From Ch128b sp964527925 (GTDB lineage Bacteria; Bacteroidota; Ignavibacteria; Ch128b), in the NCBI GenBank assembly GCA_964527925.1, contig CAZGQO010000008.1, forward strand, positions 1 to 64,000: a DNA stretch of 64,000 bases, in the 5' to 3' direction. The notes under the pieces were generated by a model. That model saw only the letters and a program-made list of their open reading frames with translations. It had not been told where the DNA came from and searched no databases. Positions 1-9,145 of the stretch are shown here, piece by piece (position 1 is the first letter of the stretch; every line of letters starts with the position of its first letter). A program made the position numbers and the translations under genes.

Positions 1-175
1 ATATGTCACTGCTACCTAATCAAAATAAATTTACACAACACTTGACAATGTCTCTTTAGATTTAATTTTTATGGAGTGATAAAGTAATCCTGTGCCTATT
101 AATTATCTATTCTTCATAATTGCTGGAAAGATTCTTTAAGTTGATTTATTTTGTTGAAAATTTGCGGAGTTAAGC

Positions 176-1606
176 ATGGAATTAAACATCACAACCAAAC
201 GTTCCCTGGCACTTGATGCTCTAAGAGGTTTTGCAATTTTAATGATGATTCTTTCAGGTCAGATTCCTTTCCATACCAATACACTTCCAGCCTGGATGTA
301 TCATGCTCAGGTTCCGCCACCAGAACATAAGTGGATCCCGACTTTGCCTGGCATCACCTGGGTTGACCTTGTTTTTCCGTTCTTTCTTTTTGCAATGGGT
401 GCGGCTTTTCCTATTGCTCTATCAAGAAGGTTAGATCAGGGCACTTCAAAATGGAAAATCTCACTTCAAATTTTAGAAAGAGGAGTTTTGCTTGGTTTCT
501 TTGCACTTTATGTTCAGGCAATCAGACCATTTGTGATAAGTAAGTCACCAACAACGGAAACATTTTTAATTTCGTTGCTTGCGTTCTTTTTACTCTTCCC
601 AATGTATTCGAGATTTAGAGAAGATTGGAATAAATGGATGCGAATTGTTATAAGACTTTCAGGGTGGATTGCAGCAATTTTACTATTGCTCAATTTAAAA
701 TATCCCGATGGTTCAGGATTTTCATTATATCGAAGTGATATCATAATCGTTGTTCTTGCAAATATGGCTTTCTTTGGTTCATTTGTATGGCTTTTTACTC
801 AAAATAATTTACTGATTAGAATTGGCATTTTAGGAATTTTGTTAGCGATTCGTCTATCTAACATGCCTGTTCAAATCGAAGGTTGGGTGAGTCAAATCTG
901 GAATTATTCTCCAATTCCGTGGATGTATAGATTATATTATCTGCAATATCTCTTCATTGTTATTCCAGGAATGATTGCAGGTGAGATTATTCTTCAGTGG
1001 CTAAAAAAAGTTGATGATGAAAATCAAACTTCATGGAATTCAAGTAAGTATTTGTTGATTATGCTCATCATGTTTTCTTTTGTTTTGATTTTACTTGTTG
1101 GAATGTATAATCGCTGGCTGGTTGAAACTACAATTCTAACTTTTTTATTGATTATAGTGACTTTACTTGTACTTCGAGCACCTTTGAATTCAATTGAGGA
1201 AATGTATGGACATTTATTTTTCTGGGCGGCATACTGGTTAGTTCTCGGATTATTCTTCGAACCTTATGAAGGCGGAATTAAAAAAGATAAAGCAACTTTA
1301 AGTTACTATTTCATTACTTCGGGTTTGGCAATTTGTACATTAATTTTCTTTTCAATATTGATAGATGTTTTTAAGAAGAAAAAATTTGTGAGCGTTCTAA
1401 TTGACAATGGTCAGAATCCAATGATTGCTTATGCGGGAGTAAATAATATTATTATTCCTGTTCTGTATTTGACTGGCTTGATGAATCTCTTAAACAAATT
1501 GGCAATAACTCCATGGTTGGGATTTGTAAAAGGGGTGATTATTACTTTCTTGCTTGCTTTATCAGTAAGCTTGTTCACAAGACTTAAAATCTTCTGGAGA
1601 ACCTGA
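176..1606 (+). CDS. Multi-pass membrane acyltransferase, DUF5009/HGSNAT-like
   Basis: A 476-residue integral membrane protein with about eleven or twelve hydrophobic segments. The N-terminus has the SLALDALRGFAILMMI signature followed by a WVDLVFPFFLFAMG segment, the pattern of the DUF5009 / heparan-alpha-glucosaminide N-acetyltransferase (YeiB-like) group. Known members move acyl groups across a membrane onto sugars; the substrate here cannot be read from sequence. The ATG is preceded by GGAG at 166-169. It stands alone at the window edge. The family call is fairly safe, the reaction is inferred. Confidence 0.8.
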   Translation: MELNITTKRSLALDALRGFAILMMILSGQIPFHTNTLPAWMYHAQVPPPEHKWIPTLPGITWVDLVFPFFLFAMGAAFPIALSRRLDQGTSKWKISLQILERGVLLGFFALYVQAIRPFVISKSPTTETFLISLLAFFLLFPMYSRFREDWNKWMRIVIRLSGWIAAILLLLNLKYPDGSGFSLYRSDIIIVVLANMAFFGSFVWLFTQNNLLIRIGILGILLAIRLSNMPVQIEGWVSQIWNYSPIPWMYRLYYLQYLFIVIPGMIAGEIILQWLKKVDDENQTSWNSSKYLLIMLIMFSFVLILLVGMYNRWLVETTILTFLLIIVTLLVLRAPLNSIEEMYGHLFFWAAYWLVLGLFFEPYEGGIKKDKATLSYYFITSGLAICTLIFFSILIDVFKKKKFVSVLIDNGQNPMIAYAGVNNIIIPVLYLTGLMNLLNKLAITPWLGFVKGVIITFLLALSVSLFTRLKIFWRT

Positions 1607-1699
1607 AATAATTGAAAAGTGAATTTTCTGAAAATTTGTTTTTAGCTTATTTATAAGTATTATGAAAAAAAGAATTATTCATTAAAGGAGTTATTTTTT

Positions 1700-2182
1700 A
1701 TGGCTATTGGTCTTAATAAAGTAGTCACAATTCATTATACATTAAAAGACGAGAGTGGTAATATTCTGGATTCTACTCAAGGTGCTCAACCGTTTGTTTA
1801 TCTGACGGGACACGAACAAATCATCTCAAAACTTGAAGAAGAAATTGATTCTATGTTAATTGGAACTAAGAAAAATGTTCTGATTACACCTGAAGAAGGT
1901 TATGGCGAATATAATGATGATCTCGTTCAGCGAGTGAAAAAGGATCAATTTCCTGATGATGTTGAACTTGAAATAGGAATGCAATTTGTCACCAGCACAC
2001 CGGATGGAACTCAGATGCCTTTCTCTATTAAGTCCATCAATGGTGATAATGTTACAATTGATTTCAATCACCCACTTGCTGGCAAAAATTTAGAATTTGA
2101 AGTAGAACTTGTTGATGTTCGTGATGCAACCGATGAAGAATTAAAACACGGTCACGCTCACAGACCTCACAGTCATCACTAA
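1700..2182 (+). CDS. slyD: FKBP-type peptidyl-prolyl isomerase, SlyD-like
   Basis: A 160-residue cytoplasmic protein that should catalyse cis-trans isomerisation of peptidyl-proline bonds and act as a chaperone. The FKBP half (about 1-70 and 120-150) is interrupted by an insert-in-flap domain (about 72-120), the SlyD arrangement. The motifs YGEYND and NHPLAGKNLEFEVEL are family signatures. The C-terminus is histidine-rich (HGHAHRPHSHH), as in metal-binding SlyD proteins, so nickel or zinc binding is plausible. AAAGGAG just upstream supports the start. It is probably a single-gene transcript. Confidence 0.92.
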   Translation: MAIGLNKVVTIHYTLKDESGNILDSTQGAQPFVYLTGHEQIISKLEEEIDSMLIGTKKNVLITPEEGYGEYNDDLVQRVKKDQFPDDVELEIGMQFVTSTPDGTQMPFSIKSINGDNVTIDFNHPLAGKNLEFEVELVDVRDATDEELKHGHAHRPHSHH

Positions 2183-2284
2183 AATTTTTAGCTGCGACTT
2201 TTTGTTTCAGCTTCCTTCTTATTAAATCAATACTTCATAATTTAATTTACTTTTTAGATTTTTGAATTAAATAAAGTGTATTTT

Positions 2285-3196
2285 ATGAATACAGATAACC
2301 TCAACGAAAACTTTAAATCTGGATATGTTACTATCTTTGGTGAACCAAATGTTGGTAAATCCACACTTCTTAATGCTGTCCTTAATACTAAACTTTCAAT
2401 AACAACACCAAAGCCTCAAACAACTCGCAGAAAAATTCTTGGAATTTATTCAGATGATTCTTCACAAATAATTTTTCTCGATACTCCAGGCTTGATTGAG
2501 CCAAAATATCTTTTGCAAAAAAAAATGGTCGATGCAATTCATTCAGCTCTCGATGAGTGTGATGGAATTCTTGCAGCAGTTGATGTCTCCCAAAAAGTTT
2601 TGAAAAATTTTGAGAACAAATTAAAACCAATTCTTTTACCTTTCGTTGGCAGGAAATTTATTTTTCTTGTAATAAATAAGATTGATTTGATTACAAAAGA
2701 AGAATTGCTTCAATTGTTTGATTCAATGAAAGATAAATTCAAGTTCGATGAAATTATTCCAGTTAGTGCTTTGCATCAGTTCAATGTGAAGGATTTAACT
2801 GAAACAATCAAAAAATATTTACCACTTCACCCTCCATATTTCCCGACTGATATTTTGAGTCAGGAACCTGAAAGATTTTTTATTGGCGAATTGATTCGTG
2901 AAAAAATTTTTGAAACTTACAGAGACGAGATTCCTTATTCTACTGAAGTAGTTGTTGTTGAATACAAGGAACGACCCAAAGGCAAAGATTATATTCATGC
3001 AGAAATTTATGTTGAAAGGGAATCTCAAAAGAAAATTATCATTGGAAAAGATGGTGAAAAATTAAAACGAGTTGGTGAAAAAGCTCGAAAAGATATTGAA
3101 CAATTTCTCGGCAGGCCTGTCTATCTCGAACTATATGTGAAAGTAAGAGAAGACTGGCGAGCTAATCCATTCTGGGTTAAAACTTTTGGTTATTGA
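2285..3196 (+). CDS. era: GTPase Era
   Basis: Era is an essential GTPase that binds the 3' end of 16S rRNA and helps assemble the 30S subunit. The G domain shows G1 GEPNVGKST, G3 DTPG and G4 NKID; the C-terminal KH domain has GKDGEKLKRVGEKARKDIE followed by LYVKVREDWR. The length, about 303 residues, is normal. An in-frame GTG three codons earlier (2276) could also start it, but the ATG at 2285 is preferred; no clear Shine-Dalgarno sequence is seen for either. The EamA gene follows after a 15-base gap. Confidence 0.97.
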   Translation: MNTDNLNENFKSGYVTIFGEPNVGKSTLLNAVLNTKLSITTPKPQTTRRKILGIYSDDSSQIIFLDTPGLIEPKYLLQKKMVDAIHSALDECDGILAAVDVSQKVLKNFENKLKPILLPFVGRKFIFLVINKIDLITKEELLQLFDSMKDKFKFDEIIPVSALHQFNVKDLTETIKKYLPLHPPYFPTDILSQEPERFFIGELIREKIFETYRDEIPYSTEVVVVEYKERPKGKDYIHAEIYVERESQKKIIIGKDGEKLKRVGEKARKDIEQFLGRPVYLELYVKVREDWRANPFWVKTFGY

Positions 3197-3211
3197 AAAT
3201 TAGCAAATCCT

Positions 3212-4135
3212 ATGCGATTAAAGGCTGAGTTAATTCTGTTCTTGATTACATTTATCTGGGCAGGAACTTTTGTCATAATCAAACCGACATTGAATTTTAT
3301 CTCTCCGCTTCTTTTTGTAACAATAAGATTTGTAATTGCTTCGCTAGTTTTATTTCTGATTTATCGGGGAAAAATCTTAAAAATTCCAATGACTTCAATC
3401 AAGATGGGTTCCATTCTTGGAATATTTCTGTTCGTTGGATTTGTAGTTCAAACGATCGGACTTAAATATACAACAGCTACCAAGTCCGCATTGATTACAG
3501 GTACATTTGTAGTCTTCACTCCACTTCTGCAGGTGCTGGTTGAAAGAAAACCCATCAAGATGGGAAGTATTTTAGGTGTGGTTCTGGTTTTTACTGGTCT
3601 TCTTTTCCTTTCATCTGGTGAAGACAATTTTTTCTTGTTTATTAAAACACTTGGAAGTGATTTCAATCTTGGCGACTTTCTCACATTAGTTTGCGCCATA
3701 TTTTTTGCTGGATATATTGTTTATCTCGATATCATTTCAGATAAAACAGATTTTGTTCACATTGTTTGGCTGCAGATTGTGATAACGATGATTGGTTCAT
3801 TCATACTAATGATTTCTTTTAACTGGCTAGAACTAGAAACAATAAAACTTGAATGGAATAATCAAGTACTTTTCACAATTCTTTATACTTCAATTTTTGC
3901 AACAATCATTACAACATTTCTTCAAACTAAATATCAGAAATACACAACACCAACTCGTGCTGCAATCATTTTTACTTCAGAGCCTTTGCTTGCTTCAATT
4001 TTAGCTTACTTAATTTTAAATGAAACAATTAGTATTTTTGGATTGATTGGTGGATTTCTTATTATTCTTGGAGTTCTAACTTCTGAATTGTTCGATGAGA
4101 TTTTCAATAAAAACAGAGGGAAAATTGAAACATAA
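3212..4135 (+). CDS. EamA/DMT family transporter
   Basis: A 307-residue membrane protein with ten predicted helices in two EamA repeats, the layout of drug/metabolite exporters. The segment FIWAGTFVIIKPTL near the N-terminus and the second-repeat motif FTSEPLLASILAYLILNE (about 255-272) are typical. The substrate is unknown; family members export amino acids, nucleotides or other metabolites. It lies 15 bases after era and its end runs into the translational start of the lipoprotein gene, so the three probably share a transcript. Confidence 0.9.
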   Translation: MRLKAELILFLITFIWAGTFVIIKPTLNFISPLLFVTIRFVIASLVLFLIYRGKILKIPMTSIKMGSILGIFLFVGFVVQTIGLKYTTATKSALITGTFVVFTPLLQVLVERKPIKMGSILGVVLVFTGLLFLSSGEDNFFLFIKTLGSDFNLGDFLTLVCAIFFAGYIVYLDIISDKTDFVHIVWLQIVITMIGSFILMISFNWLELETIKLEWNNQVLFTILYTSIFATIITTFLQTKYQKYTTPTRAAIIFTSEPLLASILAYLILNETISIFGLIGGFLIILGVLTSELFDEIFNKNRGKIET

Positions 4136-4601
4136 AATTTTATTGTTAATCCTAACAATTATTTTTATTTCCTGCGAAAAAGAAAAACCCATAGATGTTA
4201 ATCAAGAAAAAGAAGAAGTTATTCAATTTTTGAAAGATTACACATCATTCATAAATAAAAATTCAATTGAAGACTTTGAAGTTTACTGGAGAGATGAACC
4301 AGATGTAAGTTACATTGCTCTTGAAAGAGATACTGCTCTCGTAGGCTTTAATGAAATTAGAAACTATTTTGAAGTTCAATTCAAAGATGTTTCTAAACTG
4401 GAATATTCAACATGGAATCCAGTTGTGTGGGTCAATAAAACAAAAAGTGAAGCTCTGGTTGTTTTCAATTCATCAAAAAACATTCAGTTCAAAAATGGTT
4501 TTAACTTGAACTTAAGTCCAATCCGAAATTCAGCCTTACTAAATAAATTCGAAGGTAAGTGGAAATTAATCAGTCTTCACGAATCAGTAAGACAAAAATG
4601 A
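4125..4601 (+). CDS. Lipoprotein with NTF2/SnoaL-like fold
   Basis: A 158-residue putative lipoprotein. A TTG start at 4125 is preferred over the upstream ATG at 4095: it is preceded by AGAGGG, gives a short basic n-region, a hydrophobic core and a lipobox ending IFISC, and overlaps the EamA gene less. The mature part has an N-terminal helix (VIQFLKDYTSFINKNSIEDF) followed by strands with an SnoaL/DUF4440 look, the cone fold of NTF2-like proteins. No catalytic residues can be assigned. Its TGA overlaps the acylphosphatase ATG. Confidence 0.7.
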   Translation: MKHKILLLILTIIFISCEKEKPIDVNQEKEEVIQFLKDYTSFINKNSIEDFEVYWRDEPDVSYIALERDTALVGFNEIRNYFEVQFKDVSKLEYSTWNPVVWVNKTKSEALVVFNSSKNIQFKNGFNLNLSPIRNSALLNKFEGKWKLISLHESVRQK

Positions 4602-4870
4602 GAGCTCACATTTTAGTAACTGGATTAGTTCAGGGAGTTGGTTTTAGATATTTCATTTACAAAAAAGCTGTCGAATTAGATTTAAAAGGTTTTGTAAGAA
4701 ATCTATATGATGAAAATGTCGAGATTGTTGTTGAAGGAGATAAAGATAAAATTCAGATATTAATTGAACATGCTAACATTGGTCCACGAATGGCTCATGT
4801 GAAAGATGTAAAAGTTCAATGGGAAGAAGATAAAAATGAGTTTCAAGATTTTAGAATTAGAGGCTGGTGA
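4598..4870 (+). CDS. acyP: Acylphosphatase
   Basis: A 90-residue enzyme that hydrolyses acyl phosphates such as carbamoyl or acetyl phosphate. The signature VTGLVQGVGFRYFI carries the catalytic Arg and the glycine-rich phosphate loop; Asn in the FVRNL motif is the second catalytic residue. The ATG at 4598 overlaps the previous stop as ATGA, giving the family's usual length; the longer frame from 4559 adds residues with no homology pattern. ispF follows immediately. Confidence 0.93.
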   Translation: MRAHILVTGLVQGVGFRYFIYKKAVELDLKGFVRNLYDENVEIVVEGDKDKIQILIEHANIGPRMAHVKDVKVQWEEDKNEFQDFRIRGW

Positions 4871-4873
4871 TTG

Positions 4874-5401
4874 ATGATGCGATTTAAAATTGGAATAGGC
4901 TATGATGTTCACAAATTCAGTGAAAATAGAAAATTAATACTTGGCGGAGTTGAGATTCCCCATTCAATGGGACTCGAAGGTCATTCCGATGCTGATGTTT
5001 TATTGCATTCAATTTGTGATGCTTTGCTCGGTGCAGCAGGGCTTGGTGATATTGGAAAACATTTCCCGAACACTGATGAAAGATTCAAAAATATTTCCAG
5101 TATTGTCCTTTTAAAAAATGTGAAAGAACTTCTTGGCAGAGAAGGATATTCCATTGGAAATCTGGATTCGACAATCATTGCTGAATCACCAAAGCTGCTT
5201 CCGTATATTCAAGAAATGCGAGAGAAAATTTCAAAAGAGTTGGGAATTAATTTATCAGATGTTTCAATCAAAGCAACTACAAATGAAAAACTTGGTTTTA
5301 TTGGCAGATCAGAAGGAATTGCCTCGATTTCAGTTGCAATAATTTTTCCATCCTTAAATCAAAAACTTAAAAGTCTGATATCTTCATGGTTGAAGAAGTA
5401 A
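4874..5401 (+). CDS. ispF: 2-C-methyl-D-erythritol 2,4-cyclodiphosphate synthase
   Basis: IspF converts CDP-methylerythritol 2-phosphate to the cyclic diphosphate in the MEP pathway of isoprenoid synthesis. The zinc-site motif GIGYDVHKF is at the N-terminus, with GLEGHSDADVLLHSICDALLGAAGLGDIG-type active-site residues and FPNTDERFK after it, and the ATTNEKLGFIGR motif near the C-terminus. About 175 residues, slightly longer than usual because of a lysine-rich tail. Starts at 4871 (TTG), 4874 or 4877 are possible; GGTGA lies just upstream. The next gene begins inside its last codons. Confidence 0.97.
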   Translation: MMRFKIGIGYDVHKFSENRKLILGGVEIPHSMGLEGHSDADVLLHSICDALLGAAGLGDIGKHFPNTDERFKNISSIVLLKNVKELLGREGYSIGNLDSTIIAESPKLLPYIQEMREKISKELGINLSDVSIKATTNEKLGFIGRSEGIASISVAIIFPSLNQKLKSLISSWLKK

Positions 5402-6003
5402 TCACATTCCTGAAAACAGTTGATCCAATATTGATTTACCTAAGTGTATTCAGCATCGCTTTTATTGAAAATATTTTTCCACCTTTCCCAAGTGATGTGA
5501 TTGTCGCATTCAGTGGAGCTCTATCAGTAGTTTCTAATGTTTCTCTTCCAGTTATAATTTTGTTCGCAGTTGCCGGAAGTACATCGGGATTCATTACAAT
5601 GTATTTGATTGGGAGATTTGCTGGAAATAAAATCTTAGAAAAAGGAAAAATAAAATTTATCTCCCTTGATGTTTTGAAAGAAGTAGAGAGATGGTTTCAA
5701 AAATATGGTTACTGGTTAATTGTTGGAAATAGATTTCTGGCAGGAACTCGTGCAGTGATTTCTTTTTTTGCAGGTGTAAGTGAACTTGATTTGAAGAAAA
5801 CCATCATTCTTTCGGCTGTTAGTTCATTTGTCTGGAATGTTATATTGATAATGGTTGGATTTTTTGTTGGACATAATCTTTCAAAAATCAGTGAGTTGAT
5901 TACTACTTATAACAAAATCGTTTTCGCTATATTACTGGCAATTGCTCTGTATTTTATTCTGAAATTTATTTTTCGAAAGAAGAATGTTAAAGATAAGAAT
6001 TGA
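5386..6003 (+). CDS. DedA family membrane protein
   Basis: A 205-residue inner-membrane protein of the DedA/VTT family, whose members are implicated in flipping undecaprenyl phosphate or other lipids and in membrane homeostasis. Visible family features are FIENIFPPFPSDVIVAFSGAL near the N-terminus split over a re-entrant loop, and the FLAGTRAVISFFAG stretch that carries a conserved Arg. Five to six hydrophobic segments are seen. It overlaps ispF by 16 bases and lnt by 20, which indicates tight translational coupling in a single operon. Confidence 0.9.
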   Translation: MVEEVITFLKTVDPILIYLSVFSIAFIENIFPPFPSDVIVAFSGALSVVSNVSLPVIILFAVAGSTSGFITMYLIGRFAGNKILEKGKIKFISLDVLKEVERWFQKYGYWLIVGNRFLAGTRAVISFFAGVSELDLKKTIILSAVSSFVWNVILIMVGFFVGHNLSKISELITTYNKIVFAILLAIALYFILKFIFRKKNVKDKN

Positions 6004-7621
6004 AAACAAGCGTGATTTTCTCGCCAACTTAATTCTAACAATTTTAAGCGGGTTATTGCTTGGACTCAGTTTTCCGCCATTGAAACTTGGTTTCTTAGCA
6101 TACATTGCACTCGTTCCAATGCTTATCCTTGTGAATAGAGTAAAAAGTTATTTACAGCTTCTAAGATTTTCATATCTCGGTTTATTAATCTTTCACATCA
6201 TTTCACTTTACTGGATTGGTGGTTGGACTTCAAAGACTGATCCGTTTATGATGATTGGTTCTGTAGCTTTGATTTTAGTTCATCCATTTTTTTACTGGTT
6301 GCCAATCGTATTTTATTACTTCATCAGAAAACATCTTGGAAATAGAACAGCTTATTTTGCTTTCCCGTTTTTATGGAATTCGTTAGAATACTTAAGATCA
6401 GTTGATGAAACTGCTTTTCCATGGTTAACCCTTGGAAACACTCAATCTTATTATCTTCCGTTGATTCAGGTTACATCAATAATTGGTGTTTATGGACTAT
6501 CATTCATAATAGTCTTGATCAATGTCCTTTTTTATATCGCCTATAAAAATTTTCGATATGAAAGCTTTCGGTTTACTCTCAACAAACTTTCGATCATAAT
6601 AATCATTTTAATTTCTCTGTTCATTTATGGAAAGGTAATATTGAATGATGCAATTTATGATGGTAAGAAAATTAAAGTCGGAGTGATTCAGCCTGATTTT
6701 GATCCATGGGAAAAATGGGATGGTGAAGTTGATAATCAAATTGATGTTTATCTGCAGCTTTCTGATAGTGCATATCAAAAAGGTGCTGAATTAATTGTCT
6801 GGCCAGAAAGTGCTTTGCCAGTTTATCTTTTAAGTGGAAATTATCCTGCACAAGTTCAAAGAATTAGAGATTTTACTAAATCAAAAAATGTGGCAATTGC
6901 GACTGGACTTCCACTGATCCATTTTTATTTTTCAAAAGAACAGGCAAAAGTAGACAGCAAAATTTCTCGTGACTCGTCATATTATTATGATACTTACAAT
7001 GGTGTGGTTCTTTTTCTTCCTGATTCAGATACAATTCAAGAATACGGCAAGATGAATCTCGTCCCTTTTGCCGAACGTGCACCTTATCTGCGATATCTTC
7101 CATTTTTAGGTGATTTGATAAAGTGGAGTGTTGGAATCAGTAACTGGAGTGTGTGGGATAAACAAACAATCTTTAGAGATAAATCGAGAGAAAATGATTC
7201 AGTCAAATTTTCGGCTGTGGTCTGTTATGAATCAATTTTTCCATCGTTTACTTCAGAGTTCGTAAAGAATGGTGCTCAATTTCTTGTTGTTGTAACAAAT
7301 GACAGCTGGTATGGTCGTTCTTCAGGTCCTTATCAGCACAAAGAATATTCTGTTTTCAGGGCGATTGAAAATAGACGATGGATTGTTCGTTCTGCCAATG
7401 GTGGAATAAGTTGTATAATTGATCCATTTGGCCGAACGATTGTTGAATCAAAACTTTTTGAAAGAACTTATCTGGTTGGCGATATTTATTTGAATGATGA
7501 TTTGACATATTATGTACAATACAGAGATGTTATTAGTTATTTTTCTATTTTTGTCTCGTTGATTTTTATCCTGATGACTACACTTAAAAAATTATCGAGA
7601 GGTAAAGATGAGAATAATTGA
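5984..7621 (+). CDS. lnt: Apolipoprotein N-acyltransferase
   Basis: Lnt adds the third acyl chain to the N-terminal cysteine of lipoproteins in the inner membrane. Residues 1-220 are a multi-helix membrane domain; residues about 225-500 are a nitrilase-like catalytic domain with the Glu-Lys-Cys triad visible as E275 in WPESALP, K356 in GKMNLVPF and C414 in VVCYES, and the family motif LVVVTNDSWYG. 545 residues, a normal length. The many lipoproteins in this window are natural substrates. It overlaps dedA upstream and ltaE downstream. Confidence 0.96.
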   Translation: MLKIRIENKRDFLANLILTILSGLLLGLSFPPLKLGFLAYIALVPMLILVNRVKSYLQLLRFSYLGLLIFHIISLYWIGGWTSKTDPFMMIGSVALILVHPFFYWLPIVFYYFIRKHLGNRTAYFAFPFLWNSLEYLRSVDETAFPWLTLGNTQSYYLPLIQVTSIIGVYGLSFIIVLINVLFYIAYKNFRYESFRFTLNKLSIIIIILISLFIYGKVILNDAIYDGKKIKVGVIQPDFDPWEKWDGEVDNQIDVYLQLSDSAYQKGAELIVWPESALPVYLLSGNYPAQVQRIRDFTKSKNVAIATGLPLIHFYFSKEQAKVDSKISRDSSYYYDTYNGVVLFLPDSDTIQEYGKMNLVPFAERAPYLRYLPFLGDLIKWSVGISNWSVWDKQTIFRDKSRENDSVKFSAVVCYESIFPSFTSEFVKNGAQFLVVVTNDSWYGRSSGPYQHKEYSVFRAIENRRWIVRSANGGISCIIDPFGRTIVESKLFERTYLVGDIYLNDDLTYYVQYRDVISYFSIFVSLIFILMTTLKKLSRGKDENN

Positions 7622-8648
7622 TCTTCGAAGCGATACAGTCACCAAACCATCAAAAGAAATGAGAGAATTTATGATAAATGCTGAGGTTGGTGATGATGTC
7701 TATGGTGAAGATCCAACTGTGAATAAATTGCAGGAGATGGTTGCTTCATTATTAGGTAAAGAAGCTTCGCTCTTTGTTCCAAGTGGAACAATGGGAAATC
7801 AATTGTGCATTAAATCGCACACAAATCCATGGGATGAAGTTATTTGCGATAAAGATGCACATATTTATAATTATGAATCTGGTTCAATTGCGGGTTTATC
7901 TCATGTTCAGGTGATGACAGTTAATGGCAGGAATGGAATTTTTACAGCTGAACAGGTTGAAGAAGTAATTCGCCCAGAAGCATATTATCTTCCAAAAACT
8001 AAACTTGTCTGCGTAGAGAATACTCATAATCGTGGTGGCGGTTCAATCTTTCCAATCGATGAAATAAAGCGCATCAAAGAAGTTGTTGATAAATACAATC
8101 TTAAATTTCATCTCGACGGTGCGAGATTGTGGAACGCATCAGTGGCGACAGGAATTCCGATGAGTGAATATGCAAAATATTTTGATTCAGTTTCTGTTTG
8201 TCTTTCAAAAGGACTTGGTGCACCTGTTGGTTCTGTGATTGCAGGTTCAAGAGAATTTATAAAAATTGCTCATCGTTATCGTAAAGCCTGGGGCGGTGGA
8301 ATGAGACAGGCAGGAATTTTAGCTGCTGCTGGAATTTATGCAATCGAAAATAATTTCAAACGACTTGCTGAGGACCACAGAAGGGCAAAATATTTTGCCA
8401 GTAAGATTTCAAAAATTTCTCGAATTAAAATTGATCCTGATTCAGTTCAAACTAATATCATTCTTTTTGAGGTCGATGGTCTAACTGCTCTTGAAGTTTG
8501 TCAGAAAGTAAAAGATTCTTCAAAGACAGGAACATCGTTGCTTCTTTCTGTCGGGAAAAAATTTCTTGTTCGTGCTGTCACTCACTTAGACATCAATGAT
8601 GATGATATCGACGAAGCAATTAGAATTCTTAAAATGCATTTCAATTAA
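7608..8648 (+). CDS. ltaE: Low-specificity L-threonine aldolase
   Basis: A 346-residue PLP enzyme that cleaves L-threonine or allo-threonine to glycine and acetaldehyde. It begins with the family hallmark DLRSDTVTKPS, followed by GDDVYGEDPTVN; the PLP-binding lysine is K201 in SVCLSKGLGAPVGS, and LDGARLWNA is the preceding active-site motif. The full fold-type I architecture is present. It overlaps lnt by 14 bases and is followed by the thioesterase gene after 17 bases. Confidence 0.95.
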   Translation: MRIIDLRSDTVTKPSKEMREFMINAEVGDDVYGEDPTVNKLQEMVASLLGKEASLFVPSGTMGNQLCIKSHTNPWDEVICDKDAHIYNYESGSIAGLSHVQVMTVNGRNGIFTAEQVEEVIRPEAYYLPKTKLVCVENTHNRGGGSIFPIDEIKRIKEVVDKYNLKFHLDGARLWNASVATGIPMSEYAKYFDSVSVCLSKGLGAPVGSVIAGSREFIKIAHRYRKAWGGGMRQAGILAAAGIYAIENNFKRLAEDHRRAKYFASKISKISRIKIDPDSVQTNIILFEVDGLTALEVCQKVKDSSKTGTSLLLSVGKKFLVRAVTHLDINDDDIDEAIRILKMHFN

Positions 8649-8665
8649 TTTGGTGAAGTTACACT

Positions 8666-9136
8666 ATGAATCAAAATAAAGAATTCGACATTTCAAAGTT
8701 TCCAGTAAAATTAGAAATTCAAGTTCGAAGTTATGAAGTAGATTTTCAGAATGTTGTGAATAACGCAGTTTATTTTAATTATTTTGAGTTAGCTCGGATT
8801 GATTACAGAAAAAAGATGGGCTACAATATTTTGCCTAATGGTACATTTTCAGATGGACTTCTATTTTTTGTTGCTCGAAATGAATGTAATTATCTCGCAC
8901 CTGCATATCTGGATAATGAATTGATTATCTACACGAGAATTGAATTCATTAAAAACTCAAGTCTTGGATTTGAGCATCTCATTTTCAATAAATCAACAAA
9001 TCAATTTATTGCTCATGGTAAAGGCGTGATTGTGAATGTGGATCCTATTAATTTGAATCCAGCATTAATTCCTGAAACAATGATCAATGAAATCAAAGTC
9101 TTTGATAAGGAAGTTCTCATCCTGCGTGAAAATTAA
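8666..9136 (+). CDS. Hot-dog acyl-CoA thioesterase (YbgC/FadM-like)
   Basis: A 156-residue protein of the 4-hydroxybenzoyl-CoA thioesterase group of hot-dog enzymes, which hydrolyse acyl-CoA or acyl-ACP thioesters. The segment RSYEVDFQNVVNNAVYFNYF matches the family pattern with D26 as the probable catalytic aspartate, although the usual Asp-x-x-Gly is changed to Asp-x-x-Asn. The long central helix (LARIDYRKKMGY) and the strand LLFFVARNECNY follow. The substrate is unknown. It sits inside the large operon. Confidence 0.85.
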   Translation: MNQNKEFDISKFPVKLEIQVRSYEVDFQNVVNNAVYFNYFELARIDYRKKMGYNILPNGTFSDGLLFFVARNECNYLAPAYLDNELIIYTRIEFIKNSSLGFEHLIFNKSTNQFIAHGKGVIVNVDPINLNPALIPETMINEIKVFDKEVLILREN

Positions 9137-9145
9137 TCAAGATGA

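Noticed and set aside
42..73. Promoter for the first gene from TTGACA at 42-47
   Set aside because: No -10 element occurs at a workable spacing and the ATG is over 100 bases away.
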